Of a stretch of DNA of 64,000 nt, positions 54,751-64,000 are shown piece by piece. Source of the DNA: Atriophallophorus winterbourni (Eukaryota; Platyhelminthes; Trematoda; Plagiorchiida; Microphallidae); contig JACCGJ010000338.1 in assembly GCA_013407085.1 (NCBI GenBank), forward strand, positions 1 to 64,000, read 5' to 3'. Positions within the stretch are counted from its first letter, which is position 1. Each line of letters starts with the position of its first letter. The notes beneath the pieces are model-generated. The model was not told the origin of the DNA and did not search any database. It saw only the letters and a list, made by a program, of their open reading frames with translations. Position numbers and translations under genes: made by a program.

Positions 54751-55592
54751 ATAAAATATCTCAAAAATCAATAGGGACATTCGCATACCGCATGGTTCGT
54801 CATAAACTCATCGAGTTTGAAAGCGAAAACCTCAACAGGATGCTGATTTAGATTTCAACCGGAAATATACATTTGGGTAAATTAGTTTGTGCAGCTCTGT
54901 GTGTGTGAAAAGAAGCGCCAATGGATTTCAGTAAACTGGGACCAGCATAGTAATATTTAACATCAAACATCGTAACGTTTCTTTGAAAATCATTTCGTTT
55001 GGTGACGAAGCAATTTCTAGCGGTAAACTGTTCAACAGAAAGCATACATGTAAGGCCTAAAATATACGGTTTAATCGGGAATGTAGTATTTGAAGGGTCA
55101 GATTGTGACTGCGGGCCGGGGCATTGAAACCAAATTTAAAGAGGTATCTGAGTGGGTGAGACCCGCATGGATTATTCGGTATGTCAGGATGGGCCTGCAC
55201 TCGAGAGTGCACAATCCAAGTCTAAGCAGTCGCTGCTGAAAGGGTAAATTATGTCTAATTGAGAGTGAGGCCATGTATTCGATATTGATTATTTTACCTT
55301 TTGTCAGTGCACGTCATATTCTATGTGACACTTGCTAGTTTTCGCTAACGTTTGATCGATAATATCAGGCGCATCGATGTGGAAAGTGTTCAATACCGGA
55401 GAGTGTGCCCCCAGAATATGTGAGATGTATGGCAGACTCTTGAAATCGTTTTTCATAACCAATCACCAACCCTCGGGTATTTTAATTTCAGTTTGGCTAG
55501 TACACCTGAAATAGGTTTTTGTAATATGAATTTGCTCGAACACAGCAAAAAATAAAACACTCATTTAGTCTAAGCTCAAACACTGCACTAAA
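54751..55592. other. No recognised gene
   Basis: Nothing recognised. Confidence 0.4.
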
Positions 55593-55604
55593 ATATATAT
55601 ATAT

Positions 55605-56604
55605 NNNNNNNNNNNNNNNNNNNNNNNNNNNNNNNNNNNNNNNNNNNNNNNNNNNNNNNNNNNNNNNNNNNNNNNNNNNNNNNNNNNNNNNNNNNNNNNN
55701 NNNNNNNNNNNNNNNNNNNNNNNNNNNNNNNNNNNNNNNNNNNNNNNNNNNNNNNNNNNNNNNNNNNNNNNNNNNNNNNNNNNNNNNNNNNNNNNNNNNN
55801 NNNNNNNNNNNNNNNNNNNNNNNNNNNNNNNNNNNNNNNNNNNNNNNNNNNNNNNNNNNNNNNNNNNNNNNNNNNNNNNNNNNNNNNNNNNNNNNNNNNN
55901 NNNNNNNNNNNNNNNNNNNNNNNNNNNNNNNNNNNNNNNNNNNNNNNNNNNNNNNNNNNNNNNNNNNNNNNNNNNNNNNNNNNNNNNNNNNNNNNNNNNN
56001 NNNNNNNNNNNNNNNNNNNNNNNNNNNNNNNNNNNNNNNNNNNNNNNNNNNNNNNNNNNNNNNNNNNNNNNNNNNNNNNNNNNNNNNNNNNNNNNNNNNN
56101 NNNNNNNNNNNNNNNNNNNNNNNNNNNNNNNNNNNNNNNNNNNNNNNNNNNNNNNNNNNNNNNNNNNNNNNNNNNNNNNNNNNNNNNNNNNNNNNNNNNN
56201 NNNNNNNNNNNNNNNNNNNNNNNNNNNNNNNNNNNNNNNNNNNNNNNNNNNNNNNNNNNNNNNNNNNNNNNNNNNNNNNNNNNNNNNNNNNNNNNNNNNN
56301 NNNNNNNNNNNNNNNNNNNNNNNNNNNNNNNNNNNNNNNNNNNNNNNNNNNNNNNNNNNNNNNNNNNNNNNNNNNNNNNNNNNNNNNNNNNNNNNNNNNN
56401 NNNNNNNNNNNNNNNNNNNNNNNNNNNNNNNNNNNNNNNNNNNNNNNNNNNNNNNNNNNNNNNNNNNNNNNNNNNNNNNNNNNNNNNNNNNNNNNNNNNN
56501 NNNNNNNNNNNNNNNNNNNNNNNNNNNNNNNNNNNNNNNNNNNNNNNNNNNNNNNNNNNNNNNNNNNNNNNNNNNNNNNNNNNNNNNNNNNNNNNNNNNN
56601 NNNN
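55605..56604. other. Assembly gap (1000 N)
   Basis: Exactly 1000 Ns, a conventional placeholder, so the real length is unknown. An AT microsatellite (55592-55604) abuts the left side. Open frames that cross the gap are artefacts. Confidence 0.99.
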
Positions 56605-56691
56605 TTTGGGCAGTTTCGAAAAAATGTGAACGCGAGTATACGCTGGAAAGAAGAGAAGGGTGCAGTATCAATGAGTACAATATGAATGAAG

Positions 56692-57153
56692 TTAAAAATT
56701 GCGCAGTATATTGAAAAAGTGGAGATCAAGGCGCTCCTTAAAAATGCTAAGAGAGGGGGCGGAATTAACTGATGGGGGTAGGGAGTTCCAGGTGCGAGGG
56801 ACTCGAAGCGCGAAAAAATTGCTTCGGCATTCAAGTTGGCTGTACTGATGGGATAACTTGAGGTGGTGTCCGCGATTCCCGGAAGGTGGGGCCAACGACA
56901 GCATCCCGCTGCACGGGTGTCCATCCTCCGTCAAAATGCGGTAAGTCAAAATCATATCGCCGCGAATGCGACGGTACTTGGTGGAGAAGAGATTAAGCAC
57001 TTGGAGTCGAGCTTCGTAGCTCGTGTAACGCAAACCCTTGACTAACTTCGTAGCTCGTCGTTGGGGCTGCTCCATGATGTGTTGATCGCGCTTTAACCAT
57101 GGATTCCAGACGGAAGCTGCATATTCCAAGTGTGGTCGAACATACGCATTCAA
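56692..57153 (-). pseudogene. CR1-like C-terminal tail (after frameshift)
   Basis: 153-codon frame: VRPHLEYAASVWNPWLKRDQ, QRRATKLVKGLRYTSYEARL, RRIRGDMILTYRIL and RVPRTWNSLPPSVNSAPSLS. It is the continuation of the RT ORF. Confidence 0.85.
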
Positions 57154-58705
57154 TAGGTGCTAGGTCAAACGAACCGAACGCTCTTCTGAGAAGTCCAACA
57201 TTCCGGTTCGCCACGGTGGATGCCTGGGCGCACTGAGCAGAACAACCCACATCGTCTTGCGTCAACACGCCGAGGTCTTTCTCCTGCTTGCAGAACTGTA
57301 AGCGAGTTCCACCTAGAGAGTGCACGGGATCTCCTCGCCGACGCACCAATAGTACGCGACATTTGTCCGTGTTGAACGGGAGATTATTACAAGCGGCCCA
57401 GCACTGTAATGAGGTGAGGTCCGACTGTAGATCTCTGTTGTCCGTGGGTGAGCGGATGACGCGCCATAATTTTATGTCATCGGCAAATAGAAGGAGTGGA
57501 GATGTCACATATTTTGTAATATCGTTGATAAACAACAAAAACAAACGCGGACCAAGAACGGATCCTTGGGGTACGCCGCAGTAAACTGGGAAAGGTTCGG
57601 AGAGCTCATCCCTGACTCGTACACGCAGAGATCTGGGACCAAGAAATGCTGCCATCCATGTTAACAGCGGAGGACCTATTCCAATTGCTCGTAATTTCTC
57701 AAGGAGTATCGCATGATCAACTCTGACAAACGCCTTGGAGAAGTCTAAATATATGACGTTTACACCATACCCTTCATCAGCGGCTTTGGTCCAATGGTCC
57801 TTGGCGAATAGTAAGTTAGAAGTGCAAGATCGACTCCGCCTAAAACCATGCTGCCCCGCTGTGAGTACATTCGAGCGCTCCATCACAGTCATGATGTGAT
57901 CGGCGATAATTGATTCCATCACCTTCGAGAGGACAGGAAGCAACGTGACCGGGCGATAATTTGCTGGGTCACTGCGGTTGCCACTTTTAAAAAGTGGGGT
58001 GATGATTCCGTCTTTCCAGCCATCTGGGACTTCGGAGGCATCCAATAAACGCTGGAAGTAGTGAGCTAGAGGTTCAGAAAGCTGATCGGCAACCGCCTGC
58101 AATGCTTTCGGTGTAATACCGTCGATTCCCGGGGACGAGTTGGTGCGCAGTTGCAAAATTTTGTTTCGGACGGCCGAAGGGGTAAAATCAACACTTGAAA
58201 TAAGAAAAGAGGATGAAAAAGGAGGAAGAGAGATATGAGGAGACACCGAAGATCCTTGAAATATTGGCATATAATGTTCCTTCAAAGCATTTGCAGCTTC
58301 CTTTGTGGTAGTCGTGTTGCCGTGCTTGGTGGTAAGCGAAGGGATACCAGTACGAACTTTCTGTTTGTTGTTGATAAACTGGTAGAGTAACTTTTTATAA
58401 TCTAAAAATTTAGCAGTGAGCTTAGTTTGGCTAGATAACTTGTCGTGACGCAGTAATGCTGTGCAATGATTTCGAAGCATACGGTATTGTTCCCAATCGG
58501 AGTGAGCTCGACTTACTCTAAAGTTTTGCCAGGCCTCGTTCCTGCTGTGTATCCACTTTCTAGTTCTGCTGCGGATGTATGACTTAGATCCCTCAGGTCT
58601 AGTCGGCACGGAAAATGAACAACGAGCTTGCAGTAATTGCCATCCAGTGACGAACTTGGACCAGGTGTCGGTAGACGCACCGACGCACCTATTCTTGCAT
58701 AGCAT
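56993..58705 (-). pseudogene. CR1-like reverse transcriptase
   Basis: 570-codon frame holding the whole RT palm, including FADD with both Asp residues. It becomes pseudogenic only through the loss of its 5' endonuclease and the C-terminal frameshift. Confidence 0.86.
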
Positions 58706-58735
58706 TTAGGGGGAGTATTCAAGAAAAAGCTTACC

Positions 58736-59996
58736 CTAGATGCGGTCCAAACCGTTCTTAAAACTCGCGACAGAACTGCATTCGGGAGACAGATTTTCGA
58801 ACAAAGCAGGTGGGTCTACATTTGCAGCATGGAGAGAGCATAGCGAAAAGGTCGACTTTTGACCTGAGAATGGGATCACAACTCCTTCATGGAGAGCTAG
58901 AAAGTCGTGTCCAAGTAGCACGTCTGAACATAAATCGAGTAATATCGAAAGCTTGACGTTAGGGTAGCGATTACCTTGATGAATTATCGAAACAAAGCAG
59001 TGCCCATCGGTAGTGCTGGTTAGGCAGGTAGAAGCCATTGTGATTTGAGTTCGAGATATCGTAATGGGCCACTTATGCTTCTGAACAATGACTTTGGATG
59101 CATAACTTTCAGAGCTCCCGGTATCGACAAGTGCGTGCAGTGTAACTCCATTAACAGAAAGTGGTGTGACTGCTTTATATAATGACTGTGGTGCTGCAGC
59201 AATCGTAACAGCTGATAGAGTACTATCAACCACAGCCGTAGCCGGTTTCTACCGGGAAGATCGACACACACGCTGGAAGTGACCTTTCTTCCCACCTAAT
59301 TTGCATAGAGCATCTCTTGCTGGACATTTAGTGCGTGGATGTCGTGTATAACCGCAGAAAAAGCAACTCTGACTACTTACAACAAATGCGGTCTCATGAG
59401 ACGTGCTGGATTTCTCCACATGATCAGGCACTGGTTGCTTTGAGACATTACAGGTTGATGAAGGTGCATTATCATAGACCACTGACTGTTGATGGGCCAT
59501 CTCCAACTGCTGAAAAAGCTGAAATGCCGTTTTCAGATCTAGTGATTTTTGTTCAAGCAAGCGTTACCGAGTATGGTTGGATTGCAAGCCGCGGATAAAA
59601 GCATCTTGAATTAGTTCGTCTTGGTATTGCTCAGCACTCACTGATTTCAGATTACAGTCTTTAGCTAGGGACTTCAGAGTTTGCAGAAACTGCTCTAAAC
59701 TTTGACCGCTTTCTTGTCTGGATGTTGATAATACATGGCGAGCAAAGATTTCACTTTTCGGCTGAACGTATAGATTTTCCAGTATGCTCAACGCCTCCTC
59801 AAACGTTCGGCTTTCATTGATGTGTTTGAAAACAGATGGAGAGACGTAATTTACTAGTGTCGAGCTTGTTCGGATTCAGGGAATCGATTGATGAGAGAAA
59901 GTTCGTAAATGTTTTATACCAGTGTTGCCAGTGGTCTCCAGCATCCGGTGAATGAGGATCAATGTCGAATCGGTCCGGTTTGAGAAAACGATCCAT
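58736..59996 (-). mobile_element. Ty3/Gypsy element fragment: gag and protease, broken
   Basis: The minus strand from ATG 59996 (MDRFLKPDRFDIDP) covers the capsid region in two frames (frameshifts near 59835 and 59561), then a nucleocapsid, then a retropepsin. The nucleocapsid's first knuckle is intact (CX2CX4HX4C: CFFCGYTRHPRTKC); the second lacks its second Cys (CKLGGKKGHFQRVC). An in-frame TAG (59249-59251) separates it from the protease, whose active site is LVDTGSSES (about 59130-59105). The reverse transcriptase is absent: the CR1-like LINE begins right after, at 58715, and may have replaced or split it. Confidence 0.82.
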
Positions 59997-60194
59997 TGAT
60001 AACAAGTTGTTTAAATTGTGGTGAATTGATTTTAGAGAACCCAACAAGTAGAAAGTAAGAAGATCCGAGATTTGGGCTTTAAACAAGTTGTTGATGCAAT
60101 ATACGGCTGAAAACGGAGAGGGATGCGTTTATATATGGTCACGAGTTTATAATATAAAACGACAGTGCAAGACAAACAGACAACGATATACGAC

Positions 60195-60285
60195 AGTATG
60201 AAAGCACAAGCCTGATCCAGGCAAAGTGCCGTACAGTCACAGACTGCACGTGGGCTAGGATACTGTCAGGTTGCCCAGGCCTATA
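60195..60285 (+). repeat. SINE-like family, short form
   Basis: TATGAAAGCACAAGCCTGATCC to CAGGTTGCCCAGGCCTA. The second hairpin loop is ACA with intact arms. It interrupts a minus-strand LINE ORF1-like frame. Confidence 0.88.
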
Positions 60286-60289
60286 TGCA

Positions 60290-60660
60290 GAAAGTAATAC
60301 GGATTTATCATTCTCCAAGGATGTTATGGTGACGCGCAATAGTCTAGGCTCGCCACTATGTACTGATTTAAGATGACTGGACAAACATACAATGTCCTCA
60401 GCCTCTGCAGAAACCTTCATTTAGTCTCTTATCGTCCGCTACTGTTGTGCATTTTGCGACTGGCGAGTTTTGAAACAAGGCGAATTCGCCTCTGGCACAT
60501 TGGTGCATATCACGGTTAGCGCCTCTTTGCAACGGGAGCTTGCTTCTGTGGCCACTCTCTTCACTGCTGAGAACTTGGCACGAGTGTGGCTTCTGAAATC
60601 CGCGAAATTGACTGAATGGTTGTTAACGTAGAACCAGTGCAGATCCCCGCAGAAGCACAA
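60290..60660 (-). pseudogene. Possible LINE ORF1 fragment
   Basis: Two minus frames read KRVATEASSRCKEALTVICT and, after a stop/frame change, EDIVCLSSHLKSVHSGEPRL then LRVTITSLENDKSVLLSA. The last block resembles the RPLLVKFSSxxDKxxVL motif of CR1/Jockey ORF1 proteins. It is cut by the SINE-like copy. Confidence 0.4.
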
Positions 60661-61217
60661 GATGTAGCGAATGTCGAAATAGGCAAGCTTACTTGTTATA
60701 CACCGTTAGAAACTGCTGGAGTATTGCATAGGAATAGAGAAGAGAACTTGGATTCAAGATTATCCAAGCGCCATTGTTGTGTTTCGAAGGTCTTCTCATA
60801 TTCATCGATCAGGCTGATCATATAAGTGGAGTTTCTAGGTATATCGCGCAAAACCACAATTTGTTTTCATCAAGAAAATGTTCTATGAGTTCCTTATTTA
60901 ATAACCCAGAACTTTGAAGATGGTACGAACTGGAGCAATTGCTGCATTCTATGCCATCTTTGACGGAACGGGAACATTGGTTTTTACCACAAGTAAACTT
61001 ATTCTCGTCAGTTTATCTGTGTTCGTTCCGGTTGTTTTTTCCCATTCAGAAGACCGAGGGATGCCACTACACAGATTCATAATTGAAAGGTTTAACAAAT
61101 AAATTAAAAAATTATCACGTTGGAACAGCATTTGTTGAGGCATTCTGACTTGAACCCCTGCACGATGTAGTGGCGGTCCTCTTCTCACAGGGATTGCCTT
61201 GTCAGCAGAAGTCCACC
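60661..61217. other. No recognised gene
   Basis: Flank of the Gypsy element; nothing recognised. Confidence 0.4.
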
Positions 61218-61407
61218 TGTTAGGAGGGTAACCTCCGAATGTTCATTATGTAATAGTTTACAGTTTACATAAAACCTCTTTTCCCTCTTTCAGCTTGCCA
61301 TTGGTGTTTTGTACTTCAGCAATAAACTTCCATTCAATCACTCGTGCTTCCGTCTGAACCAGTCTGTTTGCGAATCTAGAGTTTTCCCGTGACTGTGAAA
61401 CATAACA
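61218..61407 (+). repeat. 5' LTR of the Mag-like Gypsy element
   Basis: 190 bp starting TGTTAGGAGGG and ending ACATAACA, with the terminal inverted repeat TGTTA/TAACA. It contains AATAAA at 61321-61326, as expected for LTR polyadenylation. The 3' LTR is beyond the window. The likely 5-bp target is CCACC (61213-61217), which cannot be confirmed here. Confidence 0.82.
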
Positions 61408-61410
61408 ATT

Positions 61411-61426
61411 TGGCGACGGGGTATTA
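61411..61426 (+). promoter_or_regulatory. Primer-binding site of the Gypsy element
   Basis: TGGCGACGGGGTATTA begins three bases after the LTR. The TGG start and following bases match the complement of a tRNA 3' end, best resembling tRNA-Ser (TGGCGACGAGG) by memory. Confidence 0.65.
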
Positions 61427-61441
61427 CTGAATCCACATACA

Positions 61442-64000
61442 ATGTCTATACCAGTAGAAGATGTAACAAAGCTTCTTCGCGATCAACAGGCGCTGTTTGA
61501 ACAAAGTCAAATGCGCATGATCGAATTACTCACACAACGTCTAAGCTCTATAGCAACGGTTGGATCGTCTCATGTGCAGTCTGAAACAATAGATTCTGTA
61601 TCTGCTACCATCACTGAGTTTCATTACGAACCTTCATCGGGACAAACATTCGATGCCTGGTACAAGCGCTGGGAGGACACCTTTCAGCATGAGCTCAGCA
61701 GCAAGGATCCAGCCTGGAAAGCACGTTTACTGGTTAGGAAGCTTAGCACGGTTGAACATGAACGTTTTACCAATTTTATCTTGCCGAAACAACCCAAAGA
61801 TCTCACCTTTGAGGAAACGGTAGCTCAGCTCCGTGAAATATTCGGCGACCAAGCTTCATTGTTCAATCTTCGATACAACTGTCTGAAGTTATCCAAGACA
61901 GCTACCGACGACTATGTCACATTTGCAGGAATCGTTAACCGAGAGTGCGAAAGGTTCCAGTTGAAATCACTGACCGAAGATCAGTTCAAATGCCTCATAT
62001 TTGTTGCTGGTCTCTCCTCTCAGAATGATTCAGACATCCGTATGCGGTTGCTGTCCAAATTGGACCAAAATCCTAATATGACTGTTCAAGATCTAACCAT
62101 CGAATGTCAACGTCTGCTAAATCTTAAGCACGATACTGCGATGGTGCAGCAATCAGCTCAGCCATCAACTTTGGTCCAGAAGGTGAAACAAGCCTCATTC
62201 TCACATCCAAAAAAGCCCCCAACACCATGTTGGTCGTGTGGTGAATGGCATTTCAAACGGTTTTGTTCATTTAAAAAGCACCAATGCCAGACATGCAATC
62301 GCAGAGGTCACAAGGAAGGATTCTGTCCTCCGAACAGTAATGATGATAAGAAGATTCGTCATCCGCGAAAACGGATTTTACAAAAGTCTACATTTTCAAA
62401 GCGTCCTCAGTCTAACTCAGTGTACGCTACTTTTAAAGTTGATTTCGAATCTCGCCGACGATTCATCACTGTATGTATAAATCAGACGCCAGTACGCCTG
62501 CAGTTGGATACTGCCTCTGACATAACTATAATCTCACATGCTACTTGGGATCTTATCGGAAAACCTTCCGTATGCCCCACTGAACATTGTGCTCAAGATG
62601 CTTCAGGAAATCCCCTACAGATATCTGGTGAGCTAAATTGTGACGTCTCCTTCAGAGATGCAAAATTCACCGGAACTTGTTATCTGACAGAGCATGTGCA
62701 GCTAAACTTACTTGGTCTCGATTGGATGGAAAAACTAAATTTGTGGAATTTACCTCTCAATTCTGTGTGCAATAGCGTCTCTCTTGCTCATACAGCAAAC
62801 TCTAAACGATGCTTCACAGATCGCATAATGTCCACCTTCAGTTCAGTTTTCCAACCCGGTTTAGGCTGCTGTACTAAATTCAAAGCAACTCTCAAGCTTT
62901 TACCCAATGCTCATCCAGTATTTCGACCCAAGCGTCCAGTCCCTTATGCCGCTCTTGAGACTGTAAATAAGGAGTTGGATCGACTACAACAATCTGGAGT
63001 TATTGATCCTGTCAGTTACTCTTCATGGGCTGCTCCTATAGTTGTTGTTCAGAAATCTAATGGATCCGTACGTATTTGTGCCGATTATTCTACAGGACTC
63101 AATAATGCTCTGCATTCTCATCAATATCCACTCCCAATTCCCGAAGATCTATTCACACGTCTAAACGGCGGAACATGTTTTGCGAAACTTGATTTGTCGG
63201 ATGCATATCTTCAAATTGAAGTTGCGGATGAATGCAAAGAACTACTGACCATAAATTCGCACAAAGGACTCTTCCGCTACAATCGTCTACCTTTTGGTGT
63301 GAAATCAGCTCCGGCCATATTTCAACAGATTATGGATACAATGCTGACCGGTTTGTCGGGTACTGCTGCTTACCTAGATGACATAATCATCTGTGGATCG
63401 AACAATAACGAGCTCATGGATCGCATATCTTGTGTTCTCGAGCGTATTCGCGACTACGGATTTCGTCTTCGTAGCGACAAATGTGAATTCTTTTTGTCTT
63501 CTATAAAATACCTCGGTTTCATTTTCGACGCACATGGTCGCCGTCCCGATCCAAATAACGTTATTGCTATCCGCAGTATGCCTCCTCCCAATAATATAAA
63601 CGATCTCCGTTCTTTCTTGAGACTTATCAGTCATTATAGTGCATTCTTACCTGAGATGCATCGTGTACGCACACCCCTCAACCAACTTTTGAAAAAAGAC
63701 GCACCATGGTTTTGGTCAAAGGTTTGTCAAGTAGCTTTCGATAAATTGAAATCTTTGCTTTACTCGGATTTGCTCTTAACGCACTTTAACCCATCAATGG
63801 AAATTGTTGTCACCACCGATGCTTCAAGCCACGGTATAGGTGCTGTCATTTCTCATGTTTTTCCTGATGGAAGTGAAAAGGCTATCATTCATGCCGCCAG
63901 ATCCCTCACTCCTGCAGAGGTCAATTATGGACAAATTGAGAAAGAAGCTTTGGCAATCATTTTTGCTGTTAAAAGATTCCACAAAATGCTATACGGATAT
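61442..64000 (+). CDS. Mag-like Ty3/Gypsy gag-pol polyprotein (open at window edge)
   Basis: One uninterrupted frame of 853 codons encodes, in order, capsid (1-250), a double zinc knuckle from Cys263 (CX2CX3HX4C then CX2CX4HX4C), retropepsin with LDTASD at Asp356 (Ala in place of the usual Gly), reverse transcriptase from about 500 with YLDD at 644-647, and the start of RNase H with TTDAS at Asp793. Gag and pol share one frame without a shift. The double knuckle and the RT block FRPKRPVPYAALETVNKELD fit the Mag/K02A2.6 group. All catalytic residues visible are intact and no stop occurs, and the 5' LTR and primer site are in place, so the copy may be young. Integrase and 3' LTR lie outside the window. 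In a host genome this is a retrotransposon, not a host gene. Confidence 0.92.
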   Translation, partial: MSIPVEDVTKLLRDQQALFEQSQMRMIELLTQRLSSIATVGSSHVQSETIDSVSATITEFHYEPSSGQTFDAWYKRWEDTFQHELSSKDPAWKARLLVRKLSTVEHERFTNFILPKQPKDLTFEETVAQLREIFGDQASLFNLRYNCLKLSKTATDDYVTFAGIVNRECERFQLKSLTEDQFKCLIFVAGLSSQNDSDIRMRLLSKLDQNPNMTVQDLTIECQRLLNLKHDTAMVQQSAQPSTLVQKVKQASFSHPKKPPTPCWSCGEWHFKRFCSFKKHQCQTCNRRGHKEGFCPPNSNDDKKIRHPRKRILQKSTFSKRPQSNSVYATFKVDFESRRRFITVCINQTPVRLQLDTASDITIISHATWDLIGKPSVCPTEHCAQDASGNPLQISGELNCDVSFRDAKFTGTCYLTEHVQLNLLGLDWMEKLNLWNLPLNSVCNSVSLAHTANSKRCFTDRIMSTFSSVFQPGLGCCTKFKATLKLLPNAHPVFRPKRPVPYAALETVNKELDRLQQSGVIDPVSYSSWAAPIVVVQKSNGSVRICADYSTGLNNALHSHQYPLPIPEDLFTRLNGGTCFAKLDLSDAYLQIEVADECKELLTINSHKGLFRYNRLPFGVKSAPAIFQQIMDTMLTGLSGTAAYLDDIIICGSNNNELMDRISCVLERIRDYGFRLRSDKCEFFLSSIKYLGFIFDAHGRRPDPNNVIAIRSMPPPNNINDLRSFLRLISHYSAFLPEMHRVRTPLNQLLKKDAPWFWSKVCQVAFDKLKSLLYSDLLLTHFNPSMEIVVTTDASSHGIGAVISHVFPDGSEKAIIHAARSLTPAEVNYGQIEKEALAIIFAVKRFHKMLYGY

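Larger units (their letters stand above)
56692..58715 (-). mobile_element. CR1-like LINE, 5'-truncated, one frameshift
   Basis: The minus frame 58705-56993 covers the linker and the RT: DGWKDGIITPLFKSGNRSDP, NYRPVTLLPVLSKVMESII, QHGFRRSRSCTSNLLF, VIYLDFSKAFVRVDH (motif A), CGVPQGSVLGPRLFLLFIND, LLLFADDIKLW (catalytic FADD, 57480-57513) and LPFNTDKCRVLLV. A single frameshift near 57155 moves the C-terminal tail (NAYVRPHLEYAASVWNPWLK to FKERLDLHF) into the frame 57153-56692. The endonuclease is absent. The RT core looks well preserved, so this is a relatively recent insertion. Confidence 0.88.

Noticed and set aside
55497..56924. Long minus-strand open frames (475 and 371 codons) spanning the N run
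   Set aside because: They consist mostly of unknown residues across an assembly gap of placeholder length; no coding evidence.
1..64000. CRISPR arrays, operons, bacterial promoters, rRNA genes
   Set aside because: None seen; spliced exons and retrotransposon content mark a eukaryotic nuclear genome.

Overview
The window is a repeat-dense, gene-poor stretch of an animal nuclear genome. It has spliced exons with GT/AG borders, no operons, several non-LTR retrotransposon clades, Ty3/Gypsy elements, MITEs and hundreds of bases of short interspersed repeat per 10 kb. The mix of RTE-like and CR1-like LINEs, Gypsy elements and hammerhead-ribozyme repeats fits a parasitic flatworm, most likely a digenean fluke. 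That assignment is inference from element families; no species marker was seen.

Two cellular genes are supported. On the minus strand, two exons (46301-44358 and 42721-42270) join in phase across a GT/AG intron and encode a 788-residue protein whose C-terminal half follows the nuclear-receptor ligand-binding domain pattern (NR2E/tailless-like). On the plus strand, three exons (22273-22550, 27964-28269, 33175-about 33405) are phase-compatible. They would encode an unrecognised protein with a SILK motif followed by a KRVRF motif, the classic pair of PP1-phosphatase docking motifs.

Most of the rest is mobile DNA. LINEs: an RTE-like element (3566-6662, with an opposing fragment at 2770-3460 and 3'-end copies near 22.7-23.7 kb); a second LINE ('LINE-C', 24835-26450 minus, with several 3' fragments); CR1-like copies (1-310, 18395-19300, 36365-36833, 41120-41640, 46970-47400, 56692-58715); and LINE-E pieces (1990-2290, 17195-17560). 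LTR elements: a broken Gypsy gag-protease (59996-58736 minus) and, at the right edge, an apparently intact Mag-like Gypsy with 5' LTR, primer-binding site and an uninterrupted 853-codon gag-pol frame running off the window. DNA elements: a piggyBac-type MITE, a MULE-type MITE with a 9-bp target duplication, and a TIR MITE.

Three short families dominate: (i) a SINE-like family (about 95-bp head plus about 150-bp body, roughly 30 copies); (ii) a 540-bp family whose last 45 bp match the 3' end of LINE-E and which has perfect target duplications; (iii) tandem-dimer repeats of about 230 bp, each unit holding a hammerhead ribozyme core with a self-complementary ACCGGT stem III. Family (iii) is the most striking feature: it has the architecture of a retrozyme, a non-autonomous retroelement moving through circular RNA. 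Exactly 1000 Ns (55605-56604) mark an assembly gap of unknown true size.
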